Assembly: GCF_001418225.1 (NCBI RefSeq)
Contig: NZ_LIPT01000014.1
Span: 1 to 64,000, forward strand
Length of the DNA stretch: 64,000 nucleotides
Direction: 5' to 3'
Source: Pannonibacter indicus
Lineage (GTDB): Bacteria; Pseudomonadota; Alphaproteobacteria; Rhizobiales; Stappiaceae
Shown here: positions 51,888 to 61,026 of the stretch, piece by piece
How the letters are laid out: each line of letters starts with the position of its first letter
How positions within the stretch are numbered: position 1 is the first letter of the stretch
Program-made: the position numbers and the translations under genes
Notes under the pieces: generated by a model
Told to the model about the DNA's origin: nothing
The model's input: only the letters and a program-made list of their open reading frames with translations
The model's database searches: none

Positions 51888-54026
51888 TCAGGCGTGCCGT
51901 GCCAGCCCGACAGTTTCACGCAGACTGTTCATGGCCAGATCAAACGAGGCCCGCGCCTCCGGATCCTGAAACAGGTTCACGCTGTCCAGCCATTGCCGCA
52001 GCTGCAATGAGCTCTGCCAGCGGGTACTCGCCCCGAGCTGCCGCTCCATGCATTGCAGCAGCAGCGCGCGTGCTGCTTCCGCATCCTGCATATGTCCGGC
52101 CCGGTACAGCGCGGCAAAACGGGTGGCCAGACCATGCAAATTGTCGAAGGGGCCGCGCCTTGCGTAGTCAGCCGACCGCTCGTAGTCGCCGAGCGCAAAG
52201 AACACATTCGCCAGATATCCATAGACGATGCGCGGCGTGACAATCAGCCCGTCAAATCCCCTCTCGGCCGCCTTCAGTGCCTGTTCTCTTTCGCCGATAT
52301 AGGCCAGGGCCTCGGCCGCGGATATCATGTTCATCGGATCAAGCGGGTTCAGCTTCATTGCCTGGACAAAGGAGCGGCGGGCGTCATCTGGCCGGCGCGA
52401 GTGGATCAAGGCCCAGCCGTTCACACGGTGGTTGACCACCTGCCACGGATCCAGAGCCACGGCCTTTTCCGTCAGAGACAGCACATGTTCGGCATCAGCC
52501 AGCGGCGTCTCGGCTGTCGGATAAAACAAGGCCTGTTTCAGCAGGATGGAGGCCTGCCCGGCATAGGTGAGACTGAAGGACGGATCACTCGCCTGCAGAT
52601 CCTGCATGATGGCCAGAGCCTTGCGGTCGGCAGCGGCATTGAATTCCCAGATGAGCGACTCAACCTGGCACCAGCGGCCAAAGGGACTGCGGCCCGGCCG
52701 CTGGCGCAGGCGCCCGATGATATGGCTGTGGATGCGGCTGACCGTGCGGTAGACGGCTTCGTGAAGCTCGTGGCTGGACCTGACCAGATCGAGATCTATC
52801 AGTTCATGAAAAGCGATCTGCCCGCTGGTCCGGTTCTCCAGCTGGATGCCAAGCCGGTTGAGCGTCCGGTCCCGGTGAAACCGCAGCAGAAAACTGCCCA
52901 GATCCCCGCCGTCCACGCGTATCGGGGCTATGCCACCGTCACCCGCCCAATAGGCGGCCTCATAGAGCTCGAACGACCGGTAGGCAGAAAGCCCCGTCAC
53001 AACCTCTTCCCGGACAGCAAAAGCCGTCTCATCTCCTGCCGTCTCGTCCCAGGCCATGCTCGAAATCGAAATGACCGGCAAACGCAGCTCGCCGGGGACA
53101 GCGGCCTCGATGCTGCCAGCGGCAGAAAACCGGCCAGTCTCGCTGCCGGCCGCCGGCGCCATGGCCGGGGGCGGCGCAGACGCGATCCTCTTGCCCGTGG
53201 GAAAGGCTATGACGCTTTTCTGGACCGTCTCTGCACCGGCGCCAGAGCCAGAGCTTTGCGCAGGCGCAGCCAGATGCCCCTCAGAGCCGGCAGCATCCGG
53301 CACATCCTCCAGCAAGCGGCGCGTTTCTGCCGAGGGCTCGATGTCGAGAAGATTGCGCAGCTCCCGGGCACAGTCCCTGAACTGCTGCTGCGCTTTCTCC
53401 TTCTGCCCCTGACGCAGAAAATGCCGGATCAGTTCCTGGTGCCCATATTCATTGGCCGGATCAAGCAACAGGAGAAACCGCGCCAGCCGCTCGCGCTTGA
53501 CACAGGCAACATGGCCAATCCCCGTCCGGCTTTCTTCCAGCACCTCCATGATTTTCTTGCTCAGGACCGAGCGCACCCGCGCCTGTTCAACGGCAAGCCA
53601 TTCGCCGAATGCCGGGTCAAGCACATCAAAGCCATGCAGGAAATCGCCGGCCCAGAGCGAGCTGATGCGGTCCAGCTCACCGGGATCGGCCCCGCCCATG
53701 CCCCGTGTCAGCACATCAATGTCGGTCTGGATGTTTTCACGCAACAGCGACAAGGTGGAAGGTGTTGCCACCACCAGCCGCATACCCGCCTCCTTCTCGG
53801 CCTGGCGGATGTGACTGAGGGCTTGACGCAGGGACATGGCGGAACGGGAGCGGTCACCGTCGCTCCATAGCAAGGCGGACAGCTCGCCGCGCGTCTCGGT
53901 TCCTCCGGGGCAGCGCACCAGATAGCCGAGAATAGCCAGGGCCTTTCGCGTCTTCAGGCTCAGCCCCCTTCCGCTGCTGTCCTCAAGCTGCGGCACCCCG
54001 AGCGTCCTGAAAAACAACCTCGTCAT
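51888..54026 (-). CDS. BTAD-domain transcriptional regulator with TPR-like C-terminus
   Basis: About 712 residues. The N-terminus is an OmpR-type winged helix (GLSLKTRKALAILGYLVRCP, LWSDGDRSRSAMSLRQALSH) followed by a bacterial transcriptional activation (BTAD) domain of helical repeats (about residues 100-245, with YGHQELIRHFLRQGQKEKA and FRDCARELRNLLDIEPSAET). A middle section resembles the variable region of adenylate-cyclase-type BTAD proteins, and the C-terminus is TPR-like (AVALDPWQVVNHRVNGWALI, PDDARRSFVQAMKLNPLDPM, EREQALKAAERGFDG). No NB-ARC ATPase motif is seen. Start 54026 is preferred over 54083. It lies convergent to the NHLP-like genes, 38 bases between stops. Control of the YcaO locus is inferred from position. 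Confidence 0.85.
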   Translation of the reverse strand: MTRLFFRTLGVPQLEDSSGRGLSLKTRKALAILGYLVRCPGGTETRGELSALLWSDGDRSRSAMSLRQALSHIRQAEKEAGMRLVVATPSTLSLLRENIQTDIDVLTRGMGGADPGELDRISSLWAGDFLHGFDVLDPAFGEWLAVEQARVRSVLSKKIMEVLEESRTGIGHVACVKRERLARFLLLLDPANEYGHQELIRHFLRQGQKEKAQQQFRDCARELRNLLDIEPSAETRRLLEDVPDAAGSEGHLAAPAQSSGSGAGAETVQKSVIAFPTGKRIASAPPPAMAPAAGSETGRFSAAGSIEAAVPGELRLPVISISSMAWDETAGDETAFAVREEVVTGLSAYRSFELYEAAYWAGDGGIAPIRVDGGDLGSFLLRFHRDRTLNRLGIQLENRTSGQIAFHELIDLDLVRSSHELHEAVYRTVSRIHSHIIGRLRQRPGRSPFGRWCQVESLIWEFNAAADRKALAIMQDLQASDPSFSLTYAGQASILLKQALFYPTAETPLADAEHVLSLTEKAVALDPWQVVNHRVNGWALIHSRRPDDARRSFVQAMKLNPLDPMNMISAAEALAYIGEREQALKAAERGFDGLIVTPRIVYGYLANVFFALGDYERSADYARRGPFDNLHGLATRFAALYRAGHMQDAEAARALLLQCMERQLGASTRWQSSLQLRQWLDSVNLFQDPEARASFDLAMNSLRETVGLARHA

Positions 54027-54357
54027 GCTGTTTATCCCACAATCATTCCGGATCAGAAGCAAGAAATTCCGCCGCAGACGCACCGCCCCTCAGCCGTTCC
54101 CTTGCTATTTTTCCTTATGCACCAGGATAGGTTTCTCAAAGCACCCGCACAACCTGCAACTCAAGAGTGCTGACTCTTCAGCATTACCGCAATCATGGTC
54201 AGCCTATCACGTTCATTTCACGCTACAACCCGATGATCAACGTACCGGTGCCGTGGCAGGCTGGCTTTCAGTGAGCCGGGAAACCGGCTGCCGCCCAAGA
54301 ACTGGGTATTTCACGCAAGGCCGGAGAACCGGTCAATATCAGAACGGTAGGTTGCAC

Positions 54358-54624
54358 ATGTCGAAAGCTGCAGGACTGACGAAGGCTGAAGCAGCCGCGG
54401 AAACAGTGCATGGCCATGAAGCCATGCAGGATATGTCTGCGGAGTCCCTCAAGCGCATGATCTATTTCACCCGCCGTGAAGCTGAAAAGGATGGCCGCAC
54501 GTTCTGCGCCTATCTGCTGACCATGGCGGCCAACGCACTTGACGATGATGCTGCCGATGTGAACGAGGCACTCAGGGCAAAGCTGTCGCCGGGTGATCTG
54601 CTGCGGAGCACGAAAGCGGGCTGA
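54358..54624 (+). CDS. Small protein of unknown function
   Basis: This 88-residue soluble protein (MSKAAGLTKAEAAAETVHGH...) is rich in alanine and charged residues, helical in appearance and has one cysteine (RTFCAYLLTMAANALDDDA). No family was recognised. It has a poor GGTAGG site before the ATG. It is divergent from the BTAD gene and is closed by a strong terminator, so it is a self-contained transcription unit next to the YcaO locus. Confidence 0.6.
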   Translation: MSKAAGLTKAEAAAETVHGHEAMQDMSAESLKRMIYFTRREAEKDGRTFCAYLLTMAANALDDDAADVNEALRAKLSPGDLLRSTKAG

Positions 54625-54706
54625 ACAAGGTTCGCTGCCGTTCCCTGCCGGCTGACCGTCCGGACATGGAATCGCAGCCATTCTTCGTATCTCAGGCATT
54701 CTTCCC

Positions 54707-54744
54707 GGGGCAGGCCAACGACTGTTGGCCTGCCCCTTTCGTTT
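54707..54744 (+). terminator. Strong Rho-independent terminator
   Basis: GGGGCAGGCCAAC (54707-54719), loop GACT, GTTGGCCTGCCCC (54724-54736), then TTTCGTTTT. It ends the small gene at 54358. Confidence 0.93.
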
Positions 54745-54872
54745 TATGACGACAGCAGGCCGCAAGGCGCCAGCCCAAAGCGGCAGCGAACGGCTGCAGC
54801 ACAAACTCTAAGCCGCACCCCATTCCCGGAACGGCCGCACCTATAGCAAAATCAATCGGTAGGATAATGGTT

Positions 54873-54949
54873 TGGCGACCCCTGCAGGATTCGAACCTGC
54901 GACCATTCGCTTAGAAGGCGAGTGCTCTATCCAGCTGAGCTAAGGGGCC
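54873..54949 (-). tRNA. tRNA-Arg (anticodon TCT)
   Basis: The minus strand reads GGCCCCTTAGCTCAGCTGGA with a CTTCTAA anticodon loop, GGTTCGAATCC T-arm and encoded CCA. The complex I subunit gene lies upstream on the same strand. Confidence 0.97.
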
Positions 54950-55088
54950 GTTTGCGCGGATCAGGCCGCGCGGGGCACGCCGGAGGAACGGCTTTGCCCG
55001 GTGTCGATTTCACAACCCGCCCGGAAGGCGGGACGGGCGGTATCAGTGCCCAGATCTCATTGAGGCAGGCTTGATCTGGTCAGGCGCC

Positions 55089-55394
55089 TCAATGCGTCCA
55101 CGGCGCATGCCGGTCGAAGCGGAAATTGTCCGAATAGCTTGCACCGCGAATGATGCGGTCCTTCGGCTTTTCCACCCGGTAGGCAATGCCCTTGCGCTGT
55201 GCATAGGCTTCGGCTTCTTCACAGGTTTCGAAGAAGAGACGCACCTGCTGCTTCATGTCAGAAGAGGAGGTGTAGCCCATCAGCGGATCGATGCTGCGCG
55301 CAACCTCGGGCTCGTAATCGAGCACCCAACGCTGCGTCTTGGCCTTGCCCGACTGCATGGCCGTCTTCGCCGGCCGGTAGATTCGCGCCACCAT
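55089..55394 (-). CDS. NADH dehydrogenase complex I accessory subunit, NDUFS4 type
   Basis: This 101-residue protein is the bacterial counterpart of the 18-kDa complex I subunit: MVARIYRPAKTAMQSGKAKT, RWVLDYEPE, then DPLMGYTSSSDMKQQVRLFF and PWTH at the end. It sits at the matrix-side arm of complex I in relatives and helps stabilise the NADH module. A longer in-frame ORF upstream is not convincing. The combination with an alphaproteobacterial tRNA gene downstream is typical of the order. Confidence 0.92.
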   Translation of the reverse strand: MVARIYRPAKTAMQSGKAKTQRWVLDYEPEVARSIDPLMGYTSSSDMKQQVRLFFETCEEAEAYAQRKGIAYRVEKPKDRIIRGASYSDNFRFDRHAPWTH

Positions 55395-55789
55395 TGTCTC
55401 TGTCCCGTCTCGCATAGGTGCTGCAAGCTGCTGGTTTGCCGGAGTTTTCCAGGCTGCAGCACGACCGCGGCGCTGCACCAGCCATTCACGGCTGTTTTCT
55501 GCGGGAACGGAGCGAATGTCAACATGACTTGCGCATCGCGGGGGCCGCACAACCGGTTTTGACACAGGCACCGGCATGCAGGACCGGCAGCTGAGGTCAA
55601 GCGCTGACGCGATTTGGCACAATTTGCAACCTTAGGGATCACTCTTGATTGCTATGACAGCTTTGAATCTGGACCTATTCTAACAGTCGCACTCAAGGAT
55701 TGCGCTTGATGCCGGCGCAATCGCGGCCCGGTATTCCGTTCCAGGCATACCTTCGACGCGCTGAACCGGACTTGACTGGAAAGACTGTC

Positions 55790-56017
55790 ATGCCCCGCTT
55801 TGACGTGAACAGACTGCAGCATGAGCACAAGATGCCGGCCGGTAACAGGGCCGGGCGGCTGCATGCGGAAGCACAGCATCAGGATCTGGCTGTGCTCTGG
55901 GACATGATCCTGGCGGTCGATTACCATGCAGCGAGTGTTGATGCCCTGTCACCGGATGCCCGCGAGGACTTCTGCGATGTGATTGAGGTGCTGTTGCGTA
56001 CTCTGGCGCAGGACTGA
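55790..56017 (+). CDS. Small protein of unknown function
   Basis: This 75-residue protein (MPRFDVNRLQHEHKMPAGNR... ending RTLAQD) is soluble, with a helical C-terminal half (LAVLWDMILAVDYHAASVDA). No family was recognised. A longer in-frame start at 55700 exists; the ATG at 55790 has GGAAAG upstream and is preferred. It may be a real small gene, with low certainty. Confidence 0.45.
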   Translation: MPRFDVNRLQHEHKMPAGNRAGRLHAEAQHQDLAVLWDMILAVDYHAASVDALSPDAREDFCDVIEVLLRTLAQD

Positions 56018-56166
56018 CCCCGCCGGAAGCCATAGGTACCAGCACGTTTCATCTTCACTTCACGCTTCCGTTTGCAGGATGACTAGGGCATCTTTGTCCG
56101 TACATATGCCCTGCGGCAGACGCCCCGAGCCGGGAGGCGCACGCCCCGAGAAAGTTGACAGGTCCG

Positions 56167-56676
56167 ATGCTCGCCAGACCCCGACAGCTCTTTGCCGACC
56201 TTGGCAGCAGTGCGATCGAACGCGGTCTTGCAGCCCCCCGGCTGTCTCAATTCTATGAAGACATGATCAGGGCCGGCTCTGTCGCAGGGCCGGAGCTAAA
56301 GAAGCATCTGCCCTATCTCAGCCTCTGCGCATTGCCGGATGACAGCGGAACGGCACCGCCGATCGTCTATGCGGGACGGCTTTCCTCGCAGGTCCAGCTT
56401 TTCGGCAGCGTGTGGAGCGAGCAGCCCGGCGAGGCGCTGGTGACACCGGATCCCGAACTTGAGCGGGCCGCGGCAGCGGGCTACCTGAGCGCTCTGGAAT
56501 CCGGCACCTATTATGGTTATGGCCGCACCGGTATCCGGCTGGGTGGACGGATGCATGACGTGGCCTATGAACGGCTGATCATGCCCCTGCGCCCAAGACC
56601 CGATTCTCCGGTGCGGATGCTGGCCTATTTCGGCGTCATACAGGCTCTGGTGCCGCAAGGCCCCGCGCCAGCGTGA
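56167..56676 (+). CDS. PAS-like domain protein
   Basis: This 169-residue soluble protein has a PAS-like layout: KHLPYLSLCALPDDSGTAPP, IVYAGRLSSQVQLFG, GTYYGYGRTGIRLGG and the final YERLIMPLRPRPDSPVRMLA resembling the end of PAS_5-type domains seen in many alphaproteobacterial proteins. It has no output domain, so it may be a sensor adaptor. The ATG at 56167 is preferred over an upstream TTG. Its 3' end overlaps the end of the acyltransferase-like gene by 41 bases on the opposite strand. Confidence 0.65.
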   Translation: MLARPRQLFADLGSSAIERGLAAPRLSQFYEDMIRAGSVAGPELKKHLPYLSLCALPDDSGTAPPIVYAGRLSSQVQLFGSVWSEQPGEALVTPDPELERAAAAGYLSALESGTYYGYGRTGIRLGGRMHDVAYERLIMPLRPRPDSPVRMLAYFGVIQALVPQGPAPA

Positions 56677-57337
56677 CGAGATCGGCCCGCGTCGCCCAGA
56701 CGAGCCAGTCATCGGGCCGGATATGGGCAGGGGCTGAGATCCAGTGCGTCCCGGACGGCGCAAAGTGCCTGTAGCCGACCCGCACACCGAATCCCTTCAT
56801 CGCATTGGCCTGCGCCATCAGGCCATAAAGATAGTCGGGTGACCATTTGAGCAGCGCCAGCAGAAAGCCGGTCTGCGTCAGCAATTCGGCAAGGCCCCTG
56901 CCCCGGATGTCCTTTCTCAGCCACAGATTGCCGTGATAGACGATCCGTCCCCGCATCCGGAACGCTTCCGCGGCATGGGCGGTGCCAAGTCTTGCGTCCG
57001 CATGCGGATCTTCAAACAGGCGCCGCTGCTGCTGCTGCCAGAAGGCGGCAAGGCTCCTGTCCTTTAGCTCGTCAATCTTGGCCGCCTGAACGGACACAAG
57101 CTCGCCCTGCCCGTTATAGGCTCCCACCCAGAAGGCCAGGCTGGCGTGCAGATCGACGAAGCGGATGGAGAAGTCCTCCATCAGATAGCGGTCCTCCGTC
57201 CGGGACACAGCCTCTTCAAAGGCCTGAAAGTCCGTGCTTTCCTGCAAGGACAACCCTTGCTCCCGGATACGCCCCGTGAGGGCGGCGAGAGCGTCAGCAA
57301 CGACAAGCGTCGGATCTTCTTGAAGTATCAAGGTCAT
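56636..57337 (-). CDS. GNAT-like acyltransferase
   Basis: This 233-residue protein shows a GNAT-type acyl-CoA site, LWLRKDIRGRGLAELL (R-x-x-G-R-G/A pattern), after a long N-terminal region (MTLILQEDPTLVVADALAAL). A variable C-terminal part follows (YLYGLMAQANAMKGFGVRVG). It probably acetylates a small molecule or protein; substrate unknown. GGGGAA precedes the ATG at 57337. It is convergent and overlapping with the PAS-like gene, and a dispersed repeat copy lies upstream. Confidence 0.6.
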   Translation of the reverse strand: MTLILQEDPTLVVADALAALTGRIREQGLSLQESTDFQAFEEAVSRTEDRYLMEDFSIRFVDLHASLAFWVGAYNGQGELVSVQAAKIDELKDRSLAAFWQQQQRRLFEDPHADARLGTAHAAEAFRMRGRIVYHGNLWLRKDIRGRGLAELLTQTGFLLALLKWSPDYLYGLMAQANAMKGFGVRVGYRHFAPSGTHWISAPAHIRPDDWLVWATRADLVTLARGLAAPEPV

Positions 57338-57426
57338 GCGTTTCCCCATCATGCAGATGCCGCGAAACCGCAGCACAACCATGAAGCGACGAAGGGCGCA
57401 AAAAAGCGAGCTTTGCCTTACGGAAA

Positions 57427-57485
57427 CCGGCCCGTGCGGCACCTGAGCCATTTCAAGACGTGATGCGTAAACATCGAAAGCCTTG
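57427..57485 (-). repeat. Dispersed hairpin repeat, copy D
   Basis: Read on the minus strand: CCAAGGCTTTCGATGTTTACGCATCACGTCTTG followed by AAATGGCTCAGGTGCCGCACGGGCC. Nested CAAGGC/GTCTTG and GATG/CATC arms match copies C and E with a few changes. It lies between the acyltransferase-like gene and the tRNA-Pro gene. Confidence 0.7.
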
Positions 57486-57539
57486 GCATCAGGCGGGGAA
57501 ACCCGGAGGCTTTAAAGAGTGCAGGCTGGGGAAAGAAAG

Positions 57540-57616
57540 TGGTCGGGGCAGCAAGATTCGAACTTGCGACCCTCTGCTCCCAAAGCAGATGCGCTACCAG
57601 GCTGCGCTATACCCCG
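57540..57616 (-). tRNA. tRNA-Pro (anticodon TGG)
   Basis: The minus strand reads CGGGGTATAGCGCAGCCTGG with anticodon stem TCTGC-TTTGGGA-GCAGA, T-arm AAGTTCGAATC and encoded CCA. Confidence 0.97.
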
Positions 57617-57741
57617 ACGTCCGGTATGTGTGCGGGTGTACCGCCTTCCCCTGCGCAGCGTCAAGCCCGAAGGCCGGGACAATGACTGCCTCTGCGCAGT
57701 TGCGCACCGCCGGTTTCAGGCCCGGCACCCTGCAGCAAAGT

Positions 57742-58281
57742 TCAGGGTTTGATGCTCGGTGCCGAGACCTTCTGGCCCGGCGCAAACTGCAAGCGTGCGG
57801 AGGTCCCTGCGATCACTTCCAGAACATAACGGGCGCTGCCGTCAGAGGAGACGATCTTCTCCGACAGAGGTTCCGTGTCCCTGGCGATGGAAACGATACG
57901 GCCCGTCTCATCAATGAAGATCATGTCGAGAGAGATATAAGTGTTCTTCATCCAGAAGAACTTCTCGCCGCTGTCCGGAAAGACAAAGAGCATGCCCGCA
58001 TCCGCGGCCATTTCCTTGCGGTTCATCAGACCCGTGGCGCGGTCTGCCTCTGTGGCGGCAATTTCCACGGTGAAGCTCTGCGGGCCCGCTGCGGTTTCCA
58101 CCGTCAGCTGTTCGGTGGGCAGTCCGGCCGCCTTGGCAAAGGCCGCGGCTCCCAGAACGATCATGCCGACCAGAATGGCCCTGACGGCGATCCCGAAGGC
58201 TCCACGCAGACACGGCGCCGGAACACCTGTGCTCCGGACGCTCAAGGCACGCAAAGGTGCCGTGAAGTGGGCGATACGCAT
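57742..58281 (-). CDS. DUF192 family protein
   Basis: This 179-residue protein has an N-terminal membrane anchor or signal ([20 protein letters not shown]) and the DUF192 fold, including [36 protein letters not shown] and [14 protein letters not shown]. It is probably periplasmic. The function is unknown; a gene-family link to chitinase or metallopeptidase partners is not evident here. GGAGGGGG precedes the ATG at 58281. It lies beside the cold-shock gene on the same strand. Confidence 0.87.
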   Translation of the reverse strand: MRIAHFTAPLRALSVRSTGVPAPCLRGAFGIAVRAILVGMIVLGAAAFAKAAGLPTEQLTVETAAGPQSFTVEIAATEADRATGLMNRKEMAADAGMLFVFPDSGEKFFWMKNTYISLDMIFIDETGRIVSIARDTEPLSEKIVSSDGSARYVLEVIAGTSARLQFAPGQKVSAPSIKP

Positions 58282-58536
58282 TACTTCCCCCTCCAGACTC
58301 ATACGCAACTGGTACAATATCCAATCTTTCAAGGCCGGTACGAGGCCACCTCAGGATATCAGTCTTATCGAAAGCATCGCTTCTTCTGGCGTATGTCTTC
58401 CAGCCGGGCTCGCCAGAACATGGCCACCCTGCCCTTTCATTTCGCCCCGCACCCTAGATGCAAGGTGTTCCCGCCGGATTAACGGACGGATATTTCCTTT
58501 GAATCGCAACAGAGAGACGCTCTGCAAAGGAAATCC

Positions 58537-59151
58537 TCAATGGGAGGATGGAATATGGGAGCCACTGCCGAGCGGACGGATTTCGGCAGCCATGCGGCCC
58601 TTCGGGCCCTGACCGAAGCGGACCTGCACTTCCTGGCCCGGACGCAGTTCCGTGATTCCGAAGCGGCGCAAAGTCTCCATATGGATGAAGATGTCTTCGG
58701 ATGTTTCGCCCTGCGTCAGAAAGCCGAAACCCTTGACGCGGTTGAACCACTTGACGGTTGCCCGCTCGAAACCGCTTTCCGGCACTACTTGCACATGCGT
58801 GCGCGAGGGCGGCAGCTGGGAAGGATGCACGGCGGTGGATTCGTCCATCGACAGAACGCGCAGGGCCTGAAGGCCGCGCGGCTTGTCGAGAACCTCGCAG
58901 ACGACGCGGGCACCTTCATAGGCGGTCTGGAAACCGTCCCGGCGCAGGCACGTCACATGCAGCAGGATGTCCGGCAGGCCATCATTGTCCGGCACGATAA
59001 AGCCATACCCCTTGGCAATATCGAACCACTTGATCGTCCCGGCCAGCTCAATCACGCCGACGCTGGCATCTTCCGCCATCGCCTCGATCAGCCGGGGATC
59101 CTGAACCGTCTTAGCCCCCATGTGTCCAAGCCCCATCTCTGTGCCGCTCAC
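58537..59151 (-). CDS. Tandem cold-shock-domain protein
   Basis: This 204-residue protein has two cold-shock domains: the first around GTIKWFDIAKGYGFIVPDND (RNP1-like KGYGFI) and the second around ATVKWFNRVKGFGFLTQGET and DIFIHMETLRR (RNP2). It binds single-stranded nucleic acids, probably as an RNA chaperone, in cold or stationary phase. Tandem CSD proteins of this size are characteristic of alphaproteobacteria. The start at 59151 is a GTG; the ATG at 59136 is a possible alternative. Confidence 0.92.
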   Translation of the reverse strand: MSGTEMGLGHMGAKTVQDPRLIEAMAEDASVGVIELAGTIKWFDIAKGYGFIVPDNDGLPDILLHVTCLRRDGFQTAYEGARVVCEVLDKPRGLQALRVLSMDESTAVHPSQLPPSRTHVQVVPESGFERATVKWFNRVKGFGFLTQGETSEDIFIHMETLRRFGITELRPGQEVQVRFGQGPKGRMAAEIRPLGSGSHIPSSH

Positions 59152-59297
59152 GTCAGCTTCGGGTGAACCATCCGACTCACCGCTTACTGATTCCTAAGAA
59201 AAGGATAACACTCACAGGGGGCTCGGCCAGAGCCTTTTGTTAACAAACCACAACCTCTCAGTCTTTGCCCACTGCAATTGCATCATGCCTGTCAATT

Positions 59298-60062
59298 TTA
59301 ACCGGGTAACAGGGCATCAAAAGTCGCGGCTGCCGGTGTGCGGATGAGAAGAGAGGCAAGATCATCCAGGGACCCGGGCTGCTGATTGACGATCATCATT
59401 TCTGCCCCGGCCTCAACTGCAATCTCCGGCAGGCGCGCTGCGGGATGAACCTGCAGCGATGAGCCAGCCACAACAAAGACATCGGCCTCACGGGATGCCG
59501 CAACAGCCCGCTGCCAGGGCTCTTCCGGCATGGACTGGCCGAAGCTGATCACGGCCGCCTTGAGCAGGCCGCCGCAAACAGCACAGCGCGGGCTGCGGCC
59601 CGCACTCGCAAGCTGTTCCTGCGCCATCAGGTCTGCCCGCTGGCCGCAGGAGAGACAGGCGGCATAGGTGCCATTGCCATGCAGTTCCACGAGCTTGTCC
59701 TCTGGCAGCCCTGCGCGCTGATGCAATCCGTCGATATTCTGCGTGATCACCAGCTGCAGCCGCCCGGCCTCTGCCTCCTGCGCCAGGGCAAGATGGGCGG
59801 CATTCGGGCGGGCGCGGGTGAAATCGCCGTGAAAGATGAAACGCCGGCGCCAGTCTTCCAGCCGCCGTGCCTTGTCCTTAACAAAATCAGCATATTGAAC
59901 AGGTGCCATCCTGGACCATATGCCTTCCGGAGACCGGTAGTCAGGAATGCCTGACTCGGTTGAAATACCGGCGCCGGTCAGGACAACAATCCGCCCGCCG
60001 CCGGAAAACACCTCCCGGAGCGCAGCCTGCGCAGCGGTCAGGTCATCAATCTGTCTTGGCAT
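59298..60062 (-). CDS. NAD-dependent protein deacylase, sirtuin (CobB type)
   Basis: This 254-residue sirtuin has the NAD site [30 protein letters not shown], the catalytic His in VELHGNG, and the zinc tetrad CLSCG and CAVCG. The extra residues [12 protein letters not shown] and [12 protein letters not shown] complete the Rossmann pocket. It removes acetyl or acyl groups from lysine in proteins such as acetyl-CoA synthetase. The start codon is ATG. It is divergent from the glyoxalase gene. Confidence 0.94.
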   Translation of the reverse strand: MPRQIDDLTAAQAALREVFSGGGRIVVLTGAGISTESGIPDYRSPEGIWSRMAPVQYADFVKDKARRLEDWRRRFIFHGDFTRARPNAAHLALAQEAEAGRLQLVITQNIDGLHQRAGLPEDKLVELHGNGTYAACLSCGQRADLMAQEQLASAGRSPRCAVCGGLLKAAVISFGQSMPEEPWQRAVAASREADVFVVAGSSLQVHPAARLPEIAVEAGAEMMIVNQQPGSLDDLASLLIRTPAAATFDALLPG

Positions 60063-60222
60063 TGCGGTGTCTTGTCATTTTGCAGTCTGGCCGTCACGCT
60101 GGTTCCGTTCAACGAACAGACCCCGAGAGTGGCGCAAGGCTGCAGCCCATGGCAAGCCCCAGGCCGAAAGCCACAAGCCGGCACCGCCAGTGCGCTCCGG
60201 AACATCAGATAAGGGAATCAAG

Positions 60223-60663
60223 ATGCGCTACCTGCACACCATGGTCCGCGTGACCGATGTCGAAGCCTCTCTCGACTTCTATTGCAACAAGATGGGCATG
60301 ACCGAGGTCCGCCGCATCGAGAACGAGGGCGGCCGTTTCACGCTGATCTTCCTCGCAGCCGCCGGCGACGTGGAAAGCGGCAAGGCCCATGCCGCCCCGC
60401 TGCTGGAGCTGACCTATAACTGGGATCCGGAAACCTACACGGGCGGGCGCAACTTCGGCCACCTCGCCTATGAGGTGGACGACATCTATGCCTTCTGCGC
60501 CAGCCTGATGGACAAGGGCGTCACCATCAACCGGCCGCCGCGCGACGGCCGCATGGCCTTTGTCCGTTCCCCGGATGGCATTTCCATCGAACTTCTGCAG
60601 AAGGGTGCGGCCAAGGCACCGGCAGAACCCTGGTCTTCCATGCCGAATACCGGCAGCTGGTAA
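60223..60663 (+). CDS. gloA: Lactoylglutathione lyase (glyoxalase I)
   Basis: This 146-residue vicinal-oxygen-chelate protein has the metal-ligand His in YLHTMVRV, Glu in [10 protein letters not shown], His in [10 protein letters not shown] and Glu in GISIELLQ, the four ligands of glyoxalase I. It converts methylglyoxal-glutathione hemithioacetal to lactoylglutathione. The start at 60223 has AAGGGA before it; upstream in-frame sequence is poor. Confidence 0.94.
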   Translation: MRYLHTMVRVTDVEASLDFYCNKMGMTEVRRIENEGGRFTLIFLAAAGDVESGKAHAAPLLELTYNWDPETYTGGRNFGHLAYEVDDIYAFCASLMDKGVTINRPPRDGRMAFVRSPDGISIELLQKGAAKAPAEPWSSMPNTGSW

Positions 60664-60901
60664 CCTCTTTAACGGCAATCCGGGTCAGGTATCGGCACTG
60701 CCGGGCAGGAAATCATGGCCTGAAATCAAGGCTGTGGATATTTTGCCCGGCAAAAGGCGCGGATTTCCGCGCCTGCCACCCTCTTCCCGCAGCGCCTCGC
60801 CCGGACCTGTGGAAAAACATGCAAATACCCTCTTGCAGCCTCCGGCCAATCTGCCTATAAGCCTCCTCACACGACGCGGCCCACACGGGCCAGACAGTCA
60901 A

Positions 60902-60976
60902 GCGCCCATCGTCTAGCGGTCAGGACGTCGCCCTTTCACGGCGAAAACAGGGGTTCGATTCCCCTTGGGCGTACCA
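60902..60976 (+). tRNA. tRNA-Glu (anticodon TTC)
   Basis: The plus strand reads GCGCCCATCGTCTAGCGGTC with anticodon stem TCGCC-CTTTCAC-GGCGA, T-arm GGTTCGATTCC and encoded CCA at 60974-60976. Confidence 0.97.
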
Positions 60977-61001
60977 CTCTCTTTCCGGAGAGTGAAGGTA
61001 T

Positions 61002-61026
61002 AAAAGGCGCTTCGGCGTCTTTTTTC
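61002..61026 (+). terminator. Terminator after tRNA-Glu
   Basis: AAAAGGCGC-TTCG-GCGTCTTTTTT forms a stem with a G-T wobble and a T run, just downstream of a second small hairpin ACTCTC...GAGAGT. Confidence 0.8.

Noticed and set aside
54873-61026. Prophage or integrative element attached at tRNA genes
   Set aside because: Three tRNA genes lie here, but no integrase, repeated tRNA 3' ends or phage genes were seen.
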